DNA of 64,000 nucleotides, taken from NCBI RefSeq assembly GCF_003966155.1, contig NZ_RXNS01000005.1:62001-126000 (forward strand). The letters are read 5' to 3'. The position numbers and the translations under genes were made by a program. Below, one piece after another: positions 26,705 through 36,157 of this stretch; position 1 is the first letter of the stretch, and each line of letters begins with the position of its first letter. The notes below the pieces were generated by a model. It had not been told where the DNA came from, ran no database searches, and saw only the letters and a list, made by a program, of their open reading frames with translations. The stretch is from Halomonas nitroreducens (GTDB taxonomy: Bacteria; Pseudomonadota; Gammaproteobacteria; Pseudomonadales; Halomonadaceae).

Positions 26705-28570
26705 TCAGCTGCGGCGGCCCGTCAGCCAGTCGCGGACACTCTCGAGATGGCTGGCCAGGCCGGCTGCGTCGACCTCGCCCTGGACCCGGGCCTCGCGCAA
26801 CTCCCGGTCGCCGTCGAAGAATAGCAGGCTCGGCGGCCCGAACAGGGCGAAGTGGTCGAGCAGGGCGCGACTCTCGGCATCGGTGTCGGTGACGTCCACG
26901 TCGATGCGGCGGAAGTCCGACAGCGCCGCGACCACCGGCGGTGCCGGAAAGACCTCGCGCTCCATGATCTTGCAGGAGATGCACCAGTCGGCCGTGACAT
27001 TGACCAGGGCGGGACGCGGGTCGTCGGCCAGCGCCGTCTCCAGCGCAGCAAGGCTCTCGACCACGGTGACATTGCTTGCCGGCGTGCCGGCCTCGGTTCC
27101 GGGCGCCGCGGGAGCGGCGGCCGGCATCGCCGCCAATGGGCGCAAGGGGTCATGGGCGCCCCGGGAGGCGCCGATCACCAGGGTCACCCCCCAGACCAGC
27201 AGCAGGATGCCGGCGGCCTGGCGGACCCGCGGCCAGCCCTGGGCCTGTTGCAGGCTCAGGGCACCCAGGGCCAGCGCGGTGCCCACGGCGAGCGCCGCCC
27301 ACAGCAGCAGGGTGACCGGCGGCGGCAGCAGGCGCTCGACCAGCCACACGCTGATGCCCAGCAGCAGAATGCCGAAGGCGACCTTGACGCCGTTCATCCA
27401 GGCGCCGGTTGGCGGCAGCAGGGTGGTGCCGAAGGTCCCCACCAGCAGCAGCGGGACCCCCATGCCGAGCGCCAAAGCAAGCAGGGCGGTGCCGCCCATC
27501 AGAGCATCGCCGGTGGAGGAGATGAACACCAGGGCCCCGGCCAGCGGCGCCGAGACGCAGGGGGAGACCACCAGCACCGACAGAGCGCCGGCCAGGGCCA
27601 GGCCGGCCGGGCCGCTCTGCTGGGCGCGCGCCTGGAGGGCATCGATGCGCCCGGCCAGGCGCGGCGAGAGGCGCAGGTCGATGGCGCCGAACATGGCCAG
27701 GGCGAACAGCGCGAAGAGCACGGCGAAGGTGATCAGCACCGGTGCGGATTGCAGGCGGGCCTGGAGGTTCAGGCCGGCACCGAAGACTCCCATCAGCATC
27801 CCGACGCCAGCATAGGTGAGCGCCATGCCGGCGACGTAGCTGGCCGAGAGGGCGAGGGCTCGGTATCGGCTGGGGTGCTGGCCGACGATGATCGAGGAGA
27901 GGATCGGCACCATGGGCAGCACGCAGGGCGTGAAGGTCAGCCCCAGGCCGGCGAGGAAGAACAGCCCCAACACCAGCGGCAGGCTGGCATCGCGGATCAG
28001 GGCGCGGAAATGGCCGTCCTCGCTGCGGGGCACAGCGGGTACGGCGACCGCCGCTGCCGAATTGCCCTCCACGGCGGCAGTGCCTGGTGCGTTCTCCCCG
28101 ATGGCGTCGACGAAGGCCGTGGGCGCCGGTCCCTGTGGGGCCTGCAGGGTCACCTGCTCCGGCGGGTAGCAGAGCCCGGCATCGGCGCAGCCCTGGAAGG
28201 TCAGGGCCACCTCCAGGGGGCCCGCCACGGGCGTGGTCAGGGGGACCTCGAACACCACCCGGTCATAGAAGACGTTGACGTCGCCGAGGAACTCGTCGGT
28301 CTTGGCCTCGCCGGGCGGCAGTCGGGGCTCGCCCAGGCGGACACCTTCCTCGAGGGATTCCACGCTGAAGCGGTGGCGATAGAGGTAATAGCCCTCGGCG
28401 TTATCGATGCCGATCCTGAGCGTCTCGCCGTCATGCCAGGCCTGGGGCTCGAAGGCCTCCATGACCGGCAAAAACTCCGCCTCGTCGCTGTCGGCAAACC
28501 ACTGAGCCTGGGTGGCCAGGGGCATCAGCAACAGGAGCAAGGCGGCGGCGAGGCGACGGGCGTTGATCAC
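26705..28570 (-). CDS. dsbD: Thiol:disulfide interchange protein DsbD
   Basis: DsbD carries electrons from cytoplasmic thioredoxin across the inner membrane to periplasmic DsbC, CcmG and others. The 621-residue protein has a signal peptide ([22 protein letters not shown]), an N-terminal domain with Cys128 and Cys134 ([10 protein letters not shown]), eight or so membrane segments with the paired cysteines in TFTPCVLPM and [10 protein letters not shown], and a C-terminal thioredoxin domain with WCISCK. The start is GTG at 28568-28570 behind AAGGAAG. The domain set and order are complete. It lies alone, upstream of accB on the same strand. Confidence 0.94.
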   Translation of the reverse strand: MINARRLAAALLLLLMPLATQAQWFADSDEAEFLPVMEAFEPQAWHDGETLRIGIDNAEGYYLYRHRFSVESLEEGVRLGEPRLPPGEAKTDEFLGDVNVFYDRVVFEVPLTTPVAGPLEVALTFQGCADAGLCYPPEQVTLQAPQGPAPTAFVDAIGENAPGTAAVEGNSAAAVAVPAVPRSEDGHFRALIRDASLPLVLGLFFLAGLGLTFTPCVLPMVPILSSIIVGQHPSRYRALALSASYVAGMALTYAGVGMLMGVFGAGLNLQARLQSAPVLITFAVLFALFALAMFGAIDLRLSPRLAGRIDALQARAQQSGPAGLALAGALSVLVVSPCVSAPLAGALVFISSTGDALMGGTALLALALGMGVPLLLVGTFGTTLLPPTGAWMNGVKVAFGILLLGISVWLVERLLPPPVTLLLWAALAVGTALALGALSLQQAQGWPRVRQAAGILLLVWGVTLVIGASRGAHDPLRPLAAMPAAAPAAPGTEAGTPASNVTVVESLAALETALADDPRPALVNVTADWCISCKIMEREVFPAPPVVAALSDFRRIDVDVTDTDAESRALLDHFALFGPPSLLFFDGDRELREARVQGEVDAAGLASHLESVRDWLTGRRS

Positions 28571-28760
28571 GGGACTTCCTTCATCCGAACGGCGATGGCG
28601 GGCTTGTGACTCATGCAGTGTCCTGGGGTTCCGCAGGGGGCACCGCTATGATCAGATGCTAGGATATCGCAGCGGCCGGGGGTTGTGGATGACCGCCTTC
28701 CCGCGAGGCCGCGCCGAATCGTCGCGCCCGCGACTCATCAGCAGCTAGGGAAACAAGGAC

Positions 28761-29999
28761 ATGGCTTTGACGCGAAAGGCGGCCGACAGGCGCCGCAGCA
28801 AGGTCGAGGCGCTGGAGCGCCCGCAGTATGGCTGGATCTGGAAGCCGCTTCTGGCGGTACTGGTCATCTATCTGCTGGTGGCGATGGGGCTGGGAATCTG
28901 GTGGAGCCGCACGCCGGCCCCCTTTGCCCTGGAGCCTGCCGTGGCCGAGCAGCGCGAGGCGACCCCGGCGGCCCGGGGGGCGGTGACCACGGCCGGCCTT
29001 AGAGCGGTGGTCGAGACGCTCCTCGACAAGCCCGGCGGCTATCTGCGCAACGACATCGCCCCGCCGGGGCTTTGGCTCGACAACATGCCGGCCTGGGAGC
29101 TGGGCGTGCTCAGCCAGAGTCGTCGCCTCGCACGCGCCCTGCCGGCCATGGCCCAGGGCGAGGCGGGTGAGCTCGAGCGGGTCGAGACGCACCTGCAGGG
29201 TGACAGCCGCGACTGGTTCTACCCCTCCACCGAGCACCGCCTCGAGCAGGCGCTGAGCGGCCTCGGCGCCTACCTCGAGCGCGTGGGGGAGGGCGGCGAG
29301 GCCGCCTTCGCCGAAGGCGGGCAAGGCCTGGCGCCCTGGCTGGCCGGGGTGGCCGCGGGCCTCGATGACCTGGGAAGTCGTCTCTCGGCGAGCGTCGCTC
29401 GTCCTGCGGCCCTGGCCGACCTGGATATCGAGGCCGAGGGGCTGCCCCGCGAGACGCCATGGTATCGGGTGGACAACGTCTTCTTCGAGGCCCGGGGGCA
29501 GGCCTGGGCGCTGCTTCACCTGCTCGAGGCGGTGCGCCATGACCAGGCCGACGTGCTGGAGGCCGCCGGCCTGACGGGGCGCTGGGAGATGCTGGTCGCC
29601 GAGCTCGAGCGTAGCCAACGGCGGCTGTGGAGCCCGGTGGTGCTCAACGGCTCCGGCTTCGGCATCTTCGCCAATCATTCCCTGGTGATGGCCAATCATG
29701 TGGTGCGGGCCCGGGACCTGACCCGCGAACTTGCCAGGACGCTCGAGCAGGCCGTGCCGGTGACCGCCGGTTCGGTGACGGAGGCGCCTGCCGGGGGCGG
29801 CGAAGCGGCCGCGGAGTCTGCGGCGGGATCGGCCGACGAGGCCGCGGGTGCCGCCGGCTCGGCGGCGGAAGCGCCTGCCGGGGGCGACGAATCGGCCGCG
29901 GAGGCTGCGGCAGAGCCGGCGGACGAGGCCGCCGGTTCGCCGACAAAGGCGCCTGCCGGAAGCGCCGAGCCGGTCGCGGAGAGCGAGACGGCACACTGA
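28761..29999 (+). CDS. DUF2333 family membrane protein
   Basis: The 412-residue protein has one N-terminal membrane helix (about residues 28-48) and a large presumed periplasmic helical domain of the DUF2333 type, with GGYLRNDIAPPGLWLDNMP and RDWFYPSTEHRLE. Function of the family is unknown. The last 75 residues form a low-complexity Ala/Glu/Gly/Pro tail in which EAPAGG, APAGGD and APAGSA recur every 26-29 residues. The start is the ATG at 28761. It converges on ppa; a strong hairpin lies between. Confidence 0.75.
   Translation: MALTRKAADRRRSKVEALERPQYGWIWKPLLAVLVIYLLVAMGLGIWWSRTPAPFALEPAVAEQREATPAARGAVTTAGLRAVVETLLDKPGGYLRNDIAPPGLWLDNMPAWELGVLSQSRRLARALPAMAQGEAGELERVETHLQGDSRDWFYPSTEHRLEQALSGLGAYLERVGEGGEAAFAEGGQGLAPWLAGVAAGLDDLGSRLSASVARPAALADLDIEAEGLPRETPWYRVDNVFFEARGQAWALLHLLEAVRHDQADVLEAAGLTGRWEMLVAELERSQRRLWSPVVLNGSGFGIFANHSLVMANHVVRARDLTRELARTLEQAVPVTAGSVTEAPAGGGEAAAESAAGSADEAAGAAGSAAEAPAGGDESAAEAAAEPADEAAGSPTKAPAGSAEPVAESETAH
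29784..29990 (+). repeat. Degenerate tandem repeat in the DUF2333 tail
   Basis: The 7-mer GCGCCTG recurs in frame at 29784, 29871 and 29949, each opening a 78-87 base unit that encodes APAGG(x)E/D followed by Ala/Glu-rich sequence. Units have diverged by codon-sized steps, so the reading frame is kept. Confidence 0.6.
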
Positions 30000-30011
30000 T
30001 CCGTTAAACGG

Positions 30012-30039
30012 CGACGGGCCGCCCGAGGGCGGCCCGTCG
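30012..30039. terminator. Strong hairpin between the DUF2333 gene and ppa
   Basis: CGACGGGCCGCCC and GGGCGGCCCGTCG form a perfect 13-bp stem with a two-base centre (four-base loop in practice). It lies between convergent genes and probably ends both, although no good T-run follows on either side. Confidence 0.6.
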
Positions 30040-30067
30040 TCTGAGAGTGCGGTCGAGTCGCCGGGGA

Positions 30068-30598
30068 TCAGGCCTTCTCGTAGGCGGCCGCGGATTTCTC
30101 GATGGCCTTGCGGGCAGCCTCGACGCCTTCCCAGGACTCCACCTTGACCCACTTACCCTTCTCGAGGTCCTTGTAGTTCTCGAAGAAATGGGCGATCTGC
30201 TGGCGCAGCAGCTCGGGCAGGTCGGTGACCTCCTGGATGTCGTCATACAGGCTGGACAGCTTGGGATGCGGCACGCACACCAGCTTGGCGTCCTCGCCGG
30301 CCTCGTCGGTCATGTTGAGGATGCCGACCGGGCGCGCCCGGATGATGCTGCCCGGCTCGACCGGGTAGGGGGTCACGACCAGGGCGTCGAGGGGGTCGCC
30401 ATCGTCGGCGAGGGTGTGCGGGATGAAACCGTAGTTGGCCGGGTAGAACATCGGCGTGGCCATGAAGCGGTCGACCAGCAGCGCTCCCATGTCCTTGTCG
30501 ATCTCGTACTTCACCGGCGCGTGGTTGGCCGGGATCTCGATCGCCACATAGATGTCGTTGGGCAGGTCCTTGCCGGCGGGGATGTTGTCGAAGTTCAT
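30068..30598 (-). CDS. ppa: Inorganic pyrophosphatase
   Basis: Ppa hydrolyses pyrophosphate to phosphate in the cytoplasm, pulling biosynthetic reactions forward. The 176-residue family I enzyme has the metal-binding signature [27 protein letters not shown] and [14 protein letters not shown]. Length matches E. coli Ppa. The start is the ATG at 30596-30598. It is divergent from the kinase/phosphatase fusion gene, which is followed by a PPi-dependent phosphofructokinase; so two pyrophosphate-using genes flank the fusion. Confidence 0.96.
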   Translation of the reverse strand: MNFDNIPAGKDLPNDIYVAIEIPANHAPVKYEIDKDMGALLVDRFMATPMFYPANYGFIPHTLADDGDPLDALVVTPYPVEPGSIIRARPVGILNMTDEAGEDAKLVCVPHPKLSSLYDDIQEVTDLPELLRQQIAHFFENYKDLEKGKWVKVESWEGVEAARKAIEKSAAAYEKA

Positions 30599-30650
30599 GA
30601 TCGCGTCCTTCTTGGCGGATGGCCGAGTCGAGTGGAGAAAAATCCGGCGA

Positions 30651-30680
30651 ATTATACGAAGCCATGTCGGTGATTACCAA
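30651..30680 (-). promoter_or_regulatory. Sigma-70 promoter of ppa
   Basis: On the minus strand TTGGTA (30675-30680) is followed after 18 bases by a perfect TATAAT (30651-30656), about 52 bases upstream of the ppa ATG. This is the clearest promoter in the window. Confidence 0.65.
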
Positions 30681-30688
30681 TCCGACAT
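30664..30688. promoter_or_regulatory. Operator-like palindrome over the ppa promoter
   Basis: ATGTCGG and CCGACAT are perfect inverted 7-base arms separated by 11 bases. The palindrome covers the -35 box and part of the spacer of the ppa promoter, in the gap shared with the divergent fusion gene. No known regulator was matched. Confidence 0.4.
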
Positions 30689-30818
30689 AGGTGTCGAGGC
30701 GGGCGGAGGCCACTACGGCTTTGGTGGACGAGCCAGTGGTAGCGACAGCGGTGTATCATGAGCCACCGATGGAAGGGCCGGCCCGCCGGCGAGACGCGCG
30801 ACCGCAAGGAGACTGTTC

Positions 30819-32534
30819 TTGGCACCCGCACAATTGTCACTGAGTTACGGCCAGGCCTTCGTGGCACCGGAGCGCCGCCGGCATCGCAGCTCCATGTCCG
30901 TGCGCCTGCCCGAGGGGCCGCTGCTGACGGCGAAGGGCGCCTGCGCCCTGATCAGTGACTCCACCTCTCGCAACCCCCTGGCCAAGCAGGCCGGTGACAT
31001 CAGTGTGCGGGGGTTTTTGGCCGACTACTTTTCGACGCCTGATCACTGGGACGTGAAGACCTCGGCCACTCGGGTGCTGCGTGCGCTGAACGGCTGGTGT
31101 TTCGGCCAGAGCCGCCAGGTCAGTGACGGCGGTTTCGTCAGTTCCATTTCGACCATGATCTTTCGGGGGCGCGAGGCGCACCTGTTCCACATCGGTGACA
31201 CCCTGGTGTTCCGGCTGCGTGGCGCCGAGTTCGAGCAGTTGTCCCGGGACCACGTGACCGACCTCGGTGGCTATCGCTACCCGTCCCGTGCTCTCGGCAT
31301 GGATGCCGGGCTCGACATCGAGTATGCCCGGCTGCCCCTCAAGCAGGGCGATATCTTCCTGTTCACCACCCAGGGCGTGCAGGGCACCCTGATGCCGTCG
31401 GACTACGTACGGCTGATCCGCGAGGATGCCAGCGACCTGGACGCCGCCTGCGAGCGGTTGGCGCAGACCGCCCGGGAGCGGGCCCAGGAGCGAGGCTACG
31501 GCAGCGACCAGTTCTGCTTCCAGCTGGTGCGCATCGATGCCCTGCCCGAGGAGGAGCAGGATTACCCCGGCAAGGTCTACGGCGATCTGCCGATCCCCCC
31601 GGAACTGGCCGTGGGCGAGCGGCTCGACGGCCTCGAGGTGCGCGAGGTGCTGTCCCGCACCGCCCAGTCCCGGGTCTATCGCGTCCGCGACGTGCGGACC
31701 GAACGCGATCTGGTCATGAAGGCCCCGAGCCCTGAACTCTCCAATCGCAACGCCTACCTCGAGCACTTCCTGCTCCAGCAGTGGGTGGTGGAGCGGGTGC
31801 ATTCGCCCTTCGTGGTGCGGGTGATGGAGCCGTCCCGGCCGCGGCGCTTCCTCTATTACCTGATGGCCTACGTCGAGGGCGAGACGCTCACCGAGTGGGT
31901 GCGTCACCACCCCCAGGCCGGTCTCGACCAGCGACTCGATATCGCGATCCAGCTGGGCAAGGCCATCCAGGCACTGCATCACCGTGACCTGCTCCACCAG
32001 CGGGTGCATCCCGACAACGTGCTGATCGATCCCCACGGCCAGGTGGTGCTGGCCGACTTCAGTGCCTGCCACCTGCGCGACGTGGACGGCCACCGCCGTT
32101 CCCGGGGGCTGCTGCGCCAGGTGGGTATCACCGAGCACAGCGCCCCGGAATATGCCCTGGACGACGAGGTGGGGCGCCGCAGCGATCAGTTCTCGCTGGC
32201 CTCCACCGTCTACTGGCTGCTCACCGGGGCGCTGCCCTACGAGCTGCCGCTCAAGGAGCTGCTGCGCCACACCGACCTGGAGCGGATGGTCTACCGCAGT
32301 GCCCGGACCCTCAACCCCGAGATCTCCCCGGCCCTGGATGACGCGCTGCGCCGCGCCTTGTCGCCGCAGCGCGCTCTGCGCTTTCGCCGCCTGTCGGAGT
32401 TCCTCCACGCCCTGCGCCTGAGCGGCGAGCCGCAGCGCGATGCCTCGGGAACGCTTGGCGAGCCCGCCCGGTTCTGGCAGGGCGTGGCGGGGGTTCTGCT
32501 GCTGCTGCTGGTACTCTCCTGGCTGCTCAAGTGA
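30819..32534 (+). CDS. PP2C-like phosphatase/protein-kinase fusion lacking catalytic residues
   Basis: The start is probably the TTG at 30819, behind AAGGAGA. The 571-residue protein has a PP2C-type domain (about residues 5-240), a Ser/Thr-kinase-type domain (about 270-535) and a C-terminal membrane helix (WQGVAGVLLLLLVLSWLLK). It matches the known bifunctional kinase/phosphatase fold family in layout. In the PP2C part the metal motif DG reads DS (Asp47-Ser48), the TDG motif reads TTQG (Gln185) and DN reads DQ (Asp230-Gln231). In the kinase part Lys301 remains, but the HRD/HQD loop reads HQRVHPDN with Arg395 in place of the catalytic Asp, and DFG is DFS (413-415). It is likely a double pseudoenzyme on the inner membrane, with a sensing or scaffold role. 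Confidence 0.8.
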   Translation: MAPAQLSLSYGQAFVAPERRRHRSSMSVRLPEGPLLTAKGACALISDSTSRNPLAKQAGDISVRGFLADYFSTPDHWDVKTSATRVLRALNGWCFGQSRQVSDGGFVSSISTMIFRGREAHLFHIGDTLVFRLRGAEFEQLSRDHVTDLGGYRYPSRALGMDAGLDIEYARLPLKQGDIFLFTTQGVQGTLMPSDYVRLIREDASDLDAACERLAQTARERAQERGYGSDQFCFQLVRIDALPEEEQDYPGKVYGDLPIPPELAVGERLDGLEVREVLSRTAQSRVYRVRDVRTERDLVMKAPSPELSNRNAYLEHFLLQQWVVERVHSPFVVRVMEPSRPRRFLYYLMAYVEGETLTEWVRHHPQAGLDQRLDIAIQLGKAIQALHHRDLLHQRVHPDNVLIDPHGQVVLADFSACHLRDVDGHRRSRGLLRQVGITEHSAPEYALDDEVGRRSDQFSLASTVYWLLTGALPYELPLKELLRHTDLERMVYRSARTLNPEISPALDDALRRALSPQRALRFRRLSEFLHALRLSGEPQRDASGTLGEPARFWQGVAGVLLLLLVLSWLLK

Positions 32535-32552
32535 GCGGGCGGCCACAAGCGA

Positions 32553-32578
32553 CAGGCCCGGGCGTATGCCCGGGCCTG
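32553..32578. terminator. Hairpin between the fusion gene and PPi-phosphofructokinase
   Basis: CAGGCCCGGGC-gtat-GCCCGGGCCTG is a perfect 11-bp stem between convergent genes. A T-run is lacking, so its strength as a terminator is uncertain. Confidence 0.6.
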
Positions 32579-32615
32579 CTGGTGCGGTCGACGGCCTATC
32601 GTGGGAAGAGGCGGC

Positions 32616-33875
32616 CTAGAGCGTGAAGGTAGGCAGCTTGCGCTCGACCCGGTGCTTGGCCAGGTGCGCGACGGCGGGCAGGCCGTTGACGAAGGGGGGG
32701 AAGTCCTCGCCCTGGATCAACGGCGACAGGTAGCGGCGGCAGGCCTCGGTGATGCCGAAACCGTCCTCGCGGATGAATTCGCGGGGCATGAACTTCTCGC
32801 GGTTGGCGACTTCGGCCAGCGGGGCGGCCTCGACGGTCCAACCATAGGGCGCATCGCCGGTGCGTCTGATGGCCGGCATCTGGGCGTTCTGTCCGGCCAG
32901 TGCCAGTTCCACGGCCTTCTCGCCCACCGCGTAGGCCTGGTCGACGTCAGTCTTGGAGGCCAGGTGGCGGGCGGCACGCTGCAGGTAGTCGGCCACCGCC
33001 CAGTGGTACTTGTAGCCCAGGTCCTGCTTGACCATGCCGGCCAGCGTCGGGGCCACGCCGCCGAGCTGGCGGTGGCCGAAGGCGTCGGTATTGCCGGAGT
33101 CGGCCAGGAAGGTGCCGTCTTCGTAGCGGGCGCCCTCGGAGACCACGATCACACAGTAGCCGTACTGCTTGACGGATTCCTCGACGCGGGCCATGACCGC
33201 GGCCCGGTCGAAGGCGACCTCGGGGAAGATCACCAGGTGCGGCGGCTCGCCCTCGCCTTCACCGGCCAGAGCGCCGGCGGCGGCGATCCAGCCGGCGTGG
33301 CGGCCCATCACCTCGAGGACAAAGACCTTGGTGGAGGTGGCGCACATCGAGGCGATATCGAGGGAGGCCTCCAGGGTGGAGGTCGCGATGTACTTGGCCA
33401 CGCTGCCGAAGCCCGGGGAGTTGTCGGTGATCGGCAAGTCGTTGTCCACGGTCTTGGGGACATGGATGGCAGTGAGCGGGTAGCCGAGCTTCTCGGACAG
33501 CTGCGAGACCTTCAGGCAGGTGTCGGCACTGTCGCCACCGCCGTTGTAGAAGAAGTAGCGGATGTCATGGGCCTTGAAGACCTCGATCAGGCGCTCGTAC
33601 TGGGCGCGGTGGGTCTCGATGTCCTTGAGCTTGTAGCGGCAGGAGCCGAAGGCACCGGCCGGAGTATGGCGCAGCGCCGCGATGGCCTCATCGCTCTCGC
33701 GGCTGACGTCGATCAGGTCCTCGGTCAGGGCGCCGATGATGCCGTTATGGCCGGCATAGACCTTGCCGATCTGATCGGAGTGGCGGCGGCAGGCCTCGAT
33801 AACGCCGCAGGCGCTGGCGTTGATCACGGCGGTGACGCCGCCGGACTGGGCGTAGAAGGCGTTGTGCTGAGCCAT
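32616..33875 (-). CDS. Pyrophosphate-dependent 6-phosphofructokinase
   Basis: This enzyme phosphorylates fructose 6-phosphate with pyrophosphate instead of ATP, a reversible step that can run in glycolysis or gluconeogenesis. The 419-residue protein has GGVTAVINASACG at the N-terminus, FYNGGGDSADT in the phosphate-donor site and HVPKTVDNDLPITD; the lysine of PKTVDND is the hallmark of PPi use. MGRHAGWIA and the later PYG-type segment bind the sugar phosphate. The start is the ATG at 33873-33875. Some family members also accept sedoheptulose 7-phosphate. ppa is 2 kb away. Confidence 0.9.
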   Translation of the reverse strand: MAQHNAFYAQSGGVTAVINASACGVIEACRRHSDQIGKVYAGHNGIIGALTEDLIDVSRESDEAIAALRHTPAGAFGSCRYKLKDIETHRAQYERLIEVFKAHDIRYFFYNGGGDSADTCLKVSQLSEKLGYPLTAIHVPKTVDNDLPITDNSPGFGSVAKYIATSTLEASLDIASMCATSTKVFVLEVMGRHAGWIAAAGALAGEGEGEPPHLVIFPEVAFDRAAVMARVEESVKQYGYCVIVVSEGARYEDGTFLADSGNTDAFGHRQLGGVAPTLAGMVKQDLGYKYHWAVADYLQRAARHLASKTDVDQAYAVGEKAVELALAGQNAQMPAIRRTGDAPYGWTVEAAPLAEVANREKFMPREFIREDGFGITEACRRYLSPLIQGEDFPPFVNGLPAVAHLAKHRVERKLPTFTL

Positions 33876-34119
33876 GGGGCTATCCTGTTGCTGGTCGCAT
33901 CAAGGGAAGCGCGCGGTGGCCGTCTCGCCAGGCGGGTCGGGCGCTTCCGGTTCGGGTCCGGACAAGGCCGCAGATTCTAGCCTATCGGCCCTGCGGCTGC
34001 ATCCTGTCGGCGATCCGCGACGGGCGGGGCGGGCCGCTGGAGGGCGCGCGGGGGCCATGCTAGTCTGCCGCTTTCCACCGGCCGGGCCGCCGGTAAGATC
34101 TTTCGGAAGCGGAGACTCC

Positions 34120-35499
34120 ATGCATCTTCACATTCTCGGCATCTGCGGCACCTTCATGGGCAGCCTGGCCCTGCTGGCCCGGGAGCAGGGGCATCATGTC
34201 AGCGGCTCCGATGCCAACGTCTATCCGCCCATGAGCACCCAGCTCGAGGCGGCCGGGATCGCCCTGATGGAAGGCTTCTCGGCCGACCATCTTGCGCCAC
34301 GGCCGGATCTGGTGGTCATCGGTAATGCCCTGTCCCGAGGCAATCCCGAGGTCGAGGCCGTGCTCGACGCCGGCCTGCCCTATGTCTCCGGGCCCCAGTG
34401 GCTGGCCGAGCGGGTGCTGCCGGGGCGGCGGGTCCTCGCCGTTGCCGGTACCCACGGCAAGACCACCACGGCCAGCCTGACTGCCTGGCTGCTCGAGTCG
34501 GCGGGCCTCTCGCCGGGCTTCTTGATCGGTGGGGTGCCCCGCAACTTTGACATCTCGGCGCGGCTCGGGGCTCCCGGCGCGCCCTTCGTGGTGGAGGCCG
34601 ACGAGTACGACACCGCTTTCTTCGACAAGCGCTCCAAGTTCGTCCACTACCGGCCCGAGATCGCCATCCTGGGCAACCTCGAGTTCGATCATGCGGATAT
34701 CTTCCCGGACCTCGCGGCCATCGAGCGGCAGTTCCACCACCTGGTGCGCACCGTGCCGGGTAAGGGGCGCCTGCTGGTGGCCGACAAGGAGCCGGCCCTG
34801 GAGCGGGTGCTGGCCCAGGGCTGCTGGACGCCGGTGTCGCGCATCGGCGAGGCGGCCGACAGCCCCTGGCGCTTCGTCCTGGAACGCGAGGATGCCAGCC
34901 GCTTCCGGGTCATCCACCGGGAGGGCGAGGTCGAGGAGGACGCCGTGGTCGACTGGGCGCTGACCGGCGACTACAACGCGCGCAACGCCCTGGCGGCGCT
35001 GGCCGCCGCCCACGCCTGCGGCGTCGATCTGGCCCGAGGCTGTGCCGCCCTGGCCCGCTTCGAGACGCCCCGGCGACGCCAGGAGGTTCGCGGAGAGGTG
35101 GCCGGCATCCAGGTCATCGACGACTTCGCCCACCACCCCACGGCCATCGCCGCGACCCTGGCGGGCCTGCGGGCCGCCACCGCCAGGGGGCGGCTGCTGG
35201 CGGTGATCGAGCCCCGCTCCAATACCATGCGCCTGGGCACCCTGCGCGACCGGCTCGCCGAGAGTGTGGCCTGTGCCGATGCGGCCTACTGGTATCAGCC
35301 GGCGGGGCTCGACTGGTCGCTGGCACCGGTGATCGAGGCTGCCCCGGTGCCGGGGTGGAAGTACGATGACCTGGAGGCTCTGGTCGCCGCCCTGGTCGCC
35401 GAGGCCAGGCCCCATGACCGCATCGTGGTGATGTCCAATGGCGGCTTCGGGGGCATCCACGAGCGGCTGCTGGCCGCCCTGGAGGTCGCCCATGGCTGA
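34120..35499 (+). CDS. mpl: UDP-MurNAc:L-Ala-gamma-D-Glu-mesoDAP ligase
   Basis: Mpl attaches the recycled murein tripeptide to UDP-MurNAc in the cytoplasm. The 459-residue Mur ligase starts MHLHILGICGTFMGSLA, has the P-loop AVAGTHGKTTTASL, the central LEFDHADIFPD and the C-terminal DDFAHHPTAIAATL segment. The ATG at 34120 follows GGAAGCGGAGA; the frame continues upstream without protein-like sequence. Its stop overlaps the ubiX start by eight bases. Confidence 0.95.
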   Translation: MHLHILGICGTFMGSLALLAREQGHHVSGSDANVYPPMSTQLEAAGIALMEGFSADHLAPRPDLVVIGNALSRGNPEVEAVLDAGLPYVSGPQWLAERVLPGRRVLAVAGTHGKTTTASLTAWLLESAGLSPGFLIGGVPRNFDISARLGAPGAPFVVEADEYDTAFFDKRSKFVHYRPEIAILGNLEFDHADIFPDLAAIERQFHHLVRTVPGKGRLLVADKEPALERVLAQGCWTPVSRIGEAADSPWRFVLEREDASRFRVIHREGEVEEDAVVDWALTGDYNARNALAALAAAHACGVDLARGCAALARFETPRRRQEVRGEVAGIQVIDDFAHHPTAIAATLAGLRAATARGRLLAVIEPRSNTMRLGTLRDRLAESVACADAAYWYQPAGLDWSLAPVIEAAPVPGWKYDDLEALVAALVAEARPHDRIVVMSNGGFGGIHERLLAALEVAHG

Positions 35500-36106
35500 T
35501 ACCTTTCGTCCGCCTGTCACCGTGGCCATCACCGGCGCTTCGGGGGCCCAATACGGGCTGCGCCTGATCGATGCTCTGGTGGCGACGGATCACGAGGTCT
35601 GGGTGATGATCTCCAAGGCCGCTCATCTGGTGATCGCCACCGAGACGGAGGCCGAGCTGCCGGCTCGCCCCGAGCGCCTCTCCGCGGCACTCGGCGAGCG
35701 CAGCGGGGCGCGGCCCGGGCAGATTCGCTGCTTCGGTCGCGAGGACTGGATGGCCCCGGTGGCCTCGGGCTCCGGGGCCAGTTCGGCGATGGTGATCTGC
35801 CCCTGTTCCACCGGCACCCTCTCGGCAGTGGCCTGCGGGGCCAGCAACAACCTGATCGAGCGCGCCGCCGACGTGGCCCTCAAGGAACGCCGCCGGCTGA
35901 TCCTGGTGCCCCGGGAGACGCCGCTCTCGGCGATCCACCTGCAGCACATGCTCGAGCTGAGTCGTCTCGGCGCCGTGGTACTGCCGGCGGCACCCGGGTT
36001 CTATCATCAGCCCCAGACACTCGATGACCTCATCGACTTCATCGTCGCGCGCATCCTCAACCAGCTGGGCATCGAGCATCGCCTGATGCCGCGCTGGGGG
36101 GAGTGA
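35492..36106 (+). CDS. ubiX: Flavin prenyltransferase UbiX
   Basis: UbiX makes prenylated FMN, the cofactor of the UbiD decarboxylase in ubiquinone synthesis. The 204-residue flavoprotein shows VAITGASGAQYGLRLI at the N-terminus, VICPCSTGTLSAVACG and LVPRETPLSAIHLQHML. The start is the ATG at 35492, inside the mpl 3' end. The mpl-ubiX pair is common in gammaproteobacteria and implies joint transcription rather than joint function. Confidence 0.95.
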   Translation: MADTFRPPVTVAITGASGAQYGLRLIDALVATDHEVWVMISKAAHLVIATETEAELPARPERLSAALGERSGARPGQIRCFGREDWMAPVASGSGASSAMVICPCSTGTLSAVACGASNNLIERAADVALKERRRLILVPRETPLSAIHLQHMLELSRLGAVVLPAAPGFYHQPQTLDDLIDFIVARILNQLGIEHRLMPRWGE

Positions 36107-36157
36107 CCGCCATAGCCGACGCGCAAGCCGACCCGCCATGACAAGGATGTCACCCGC

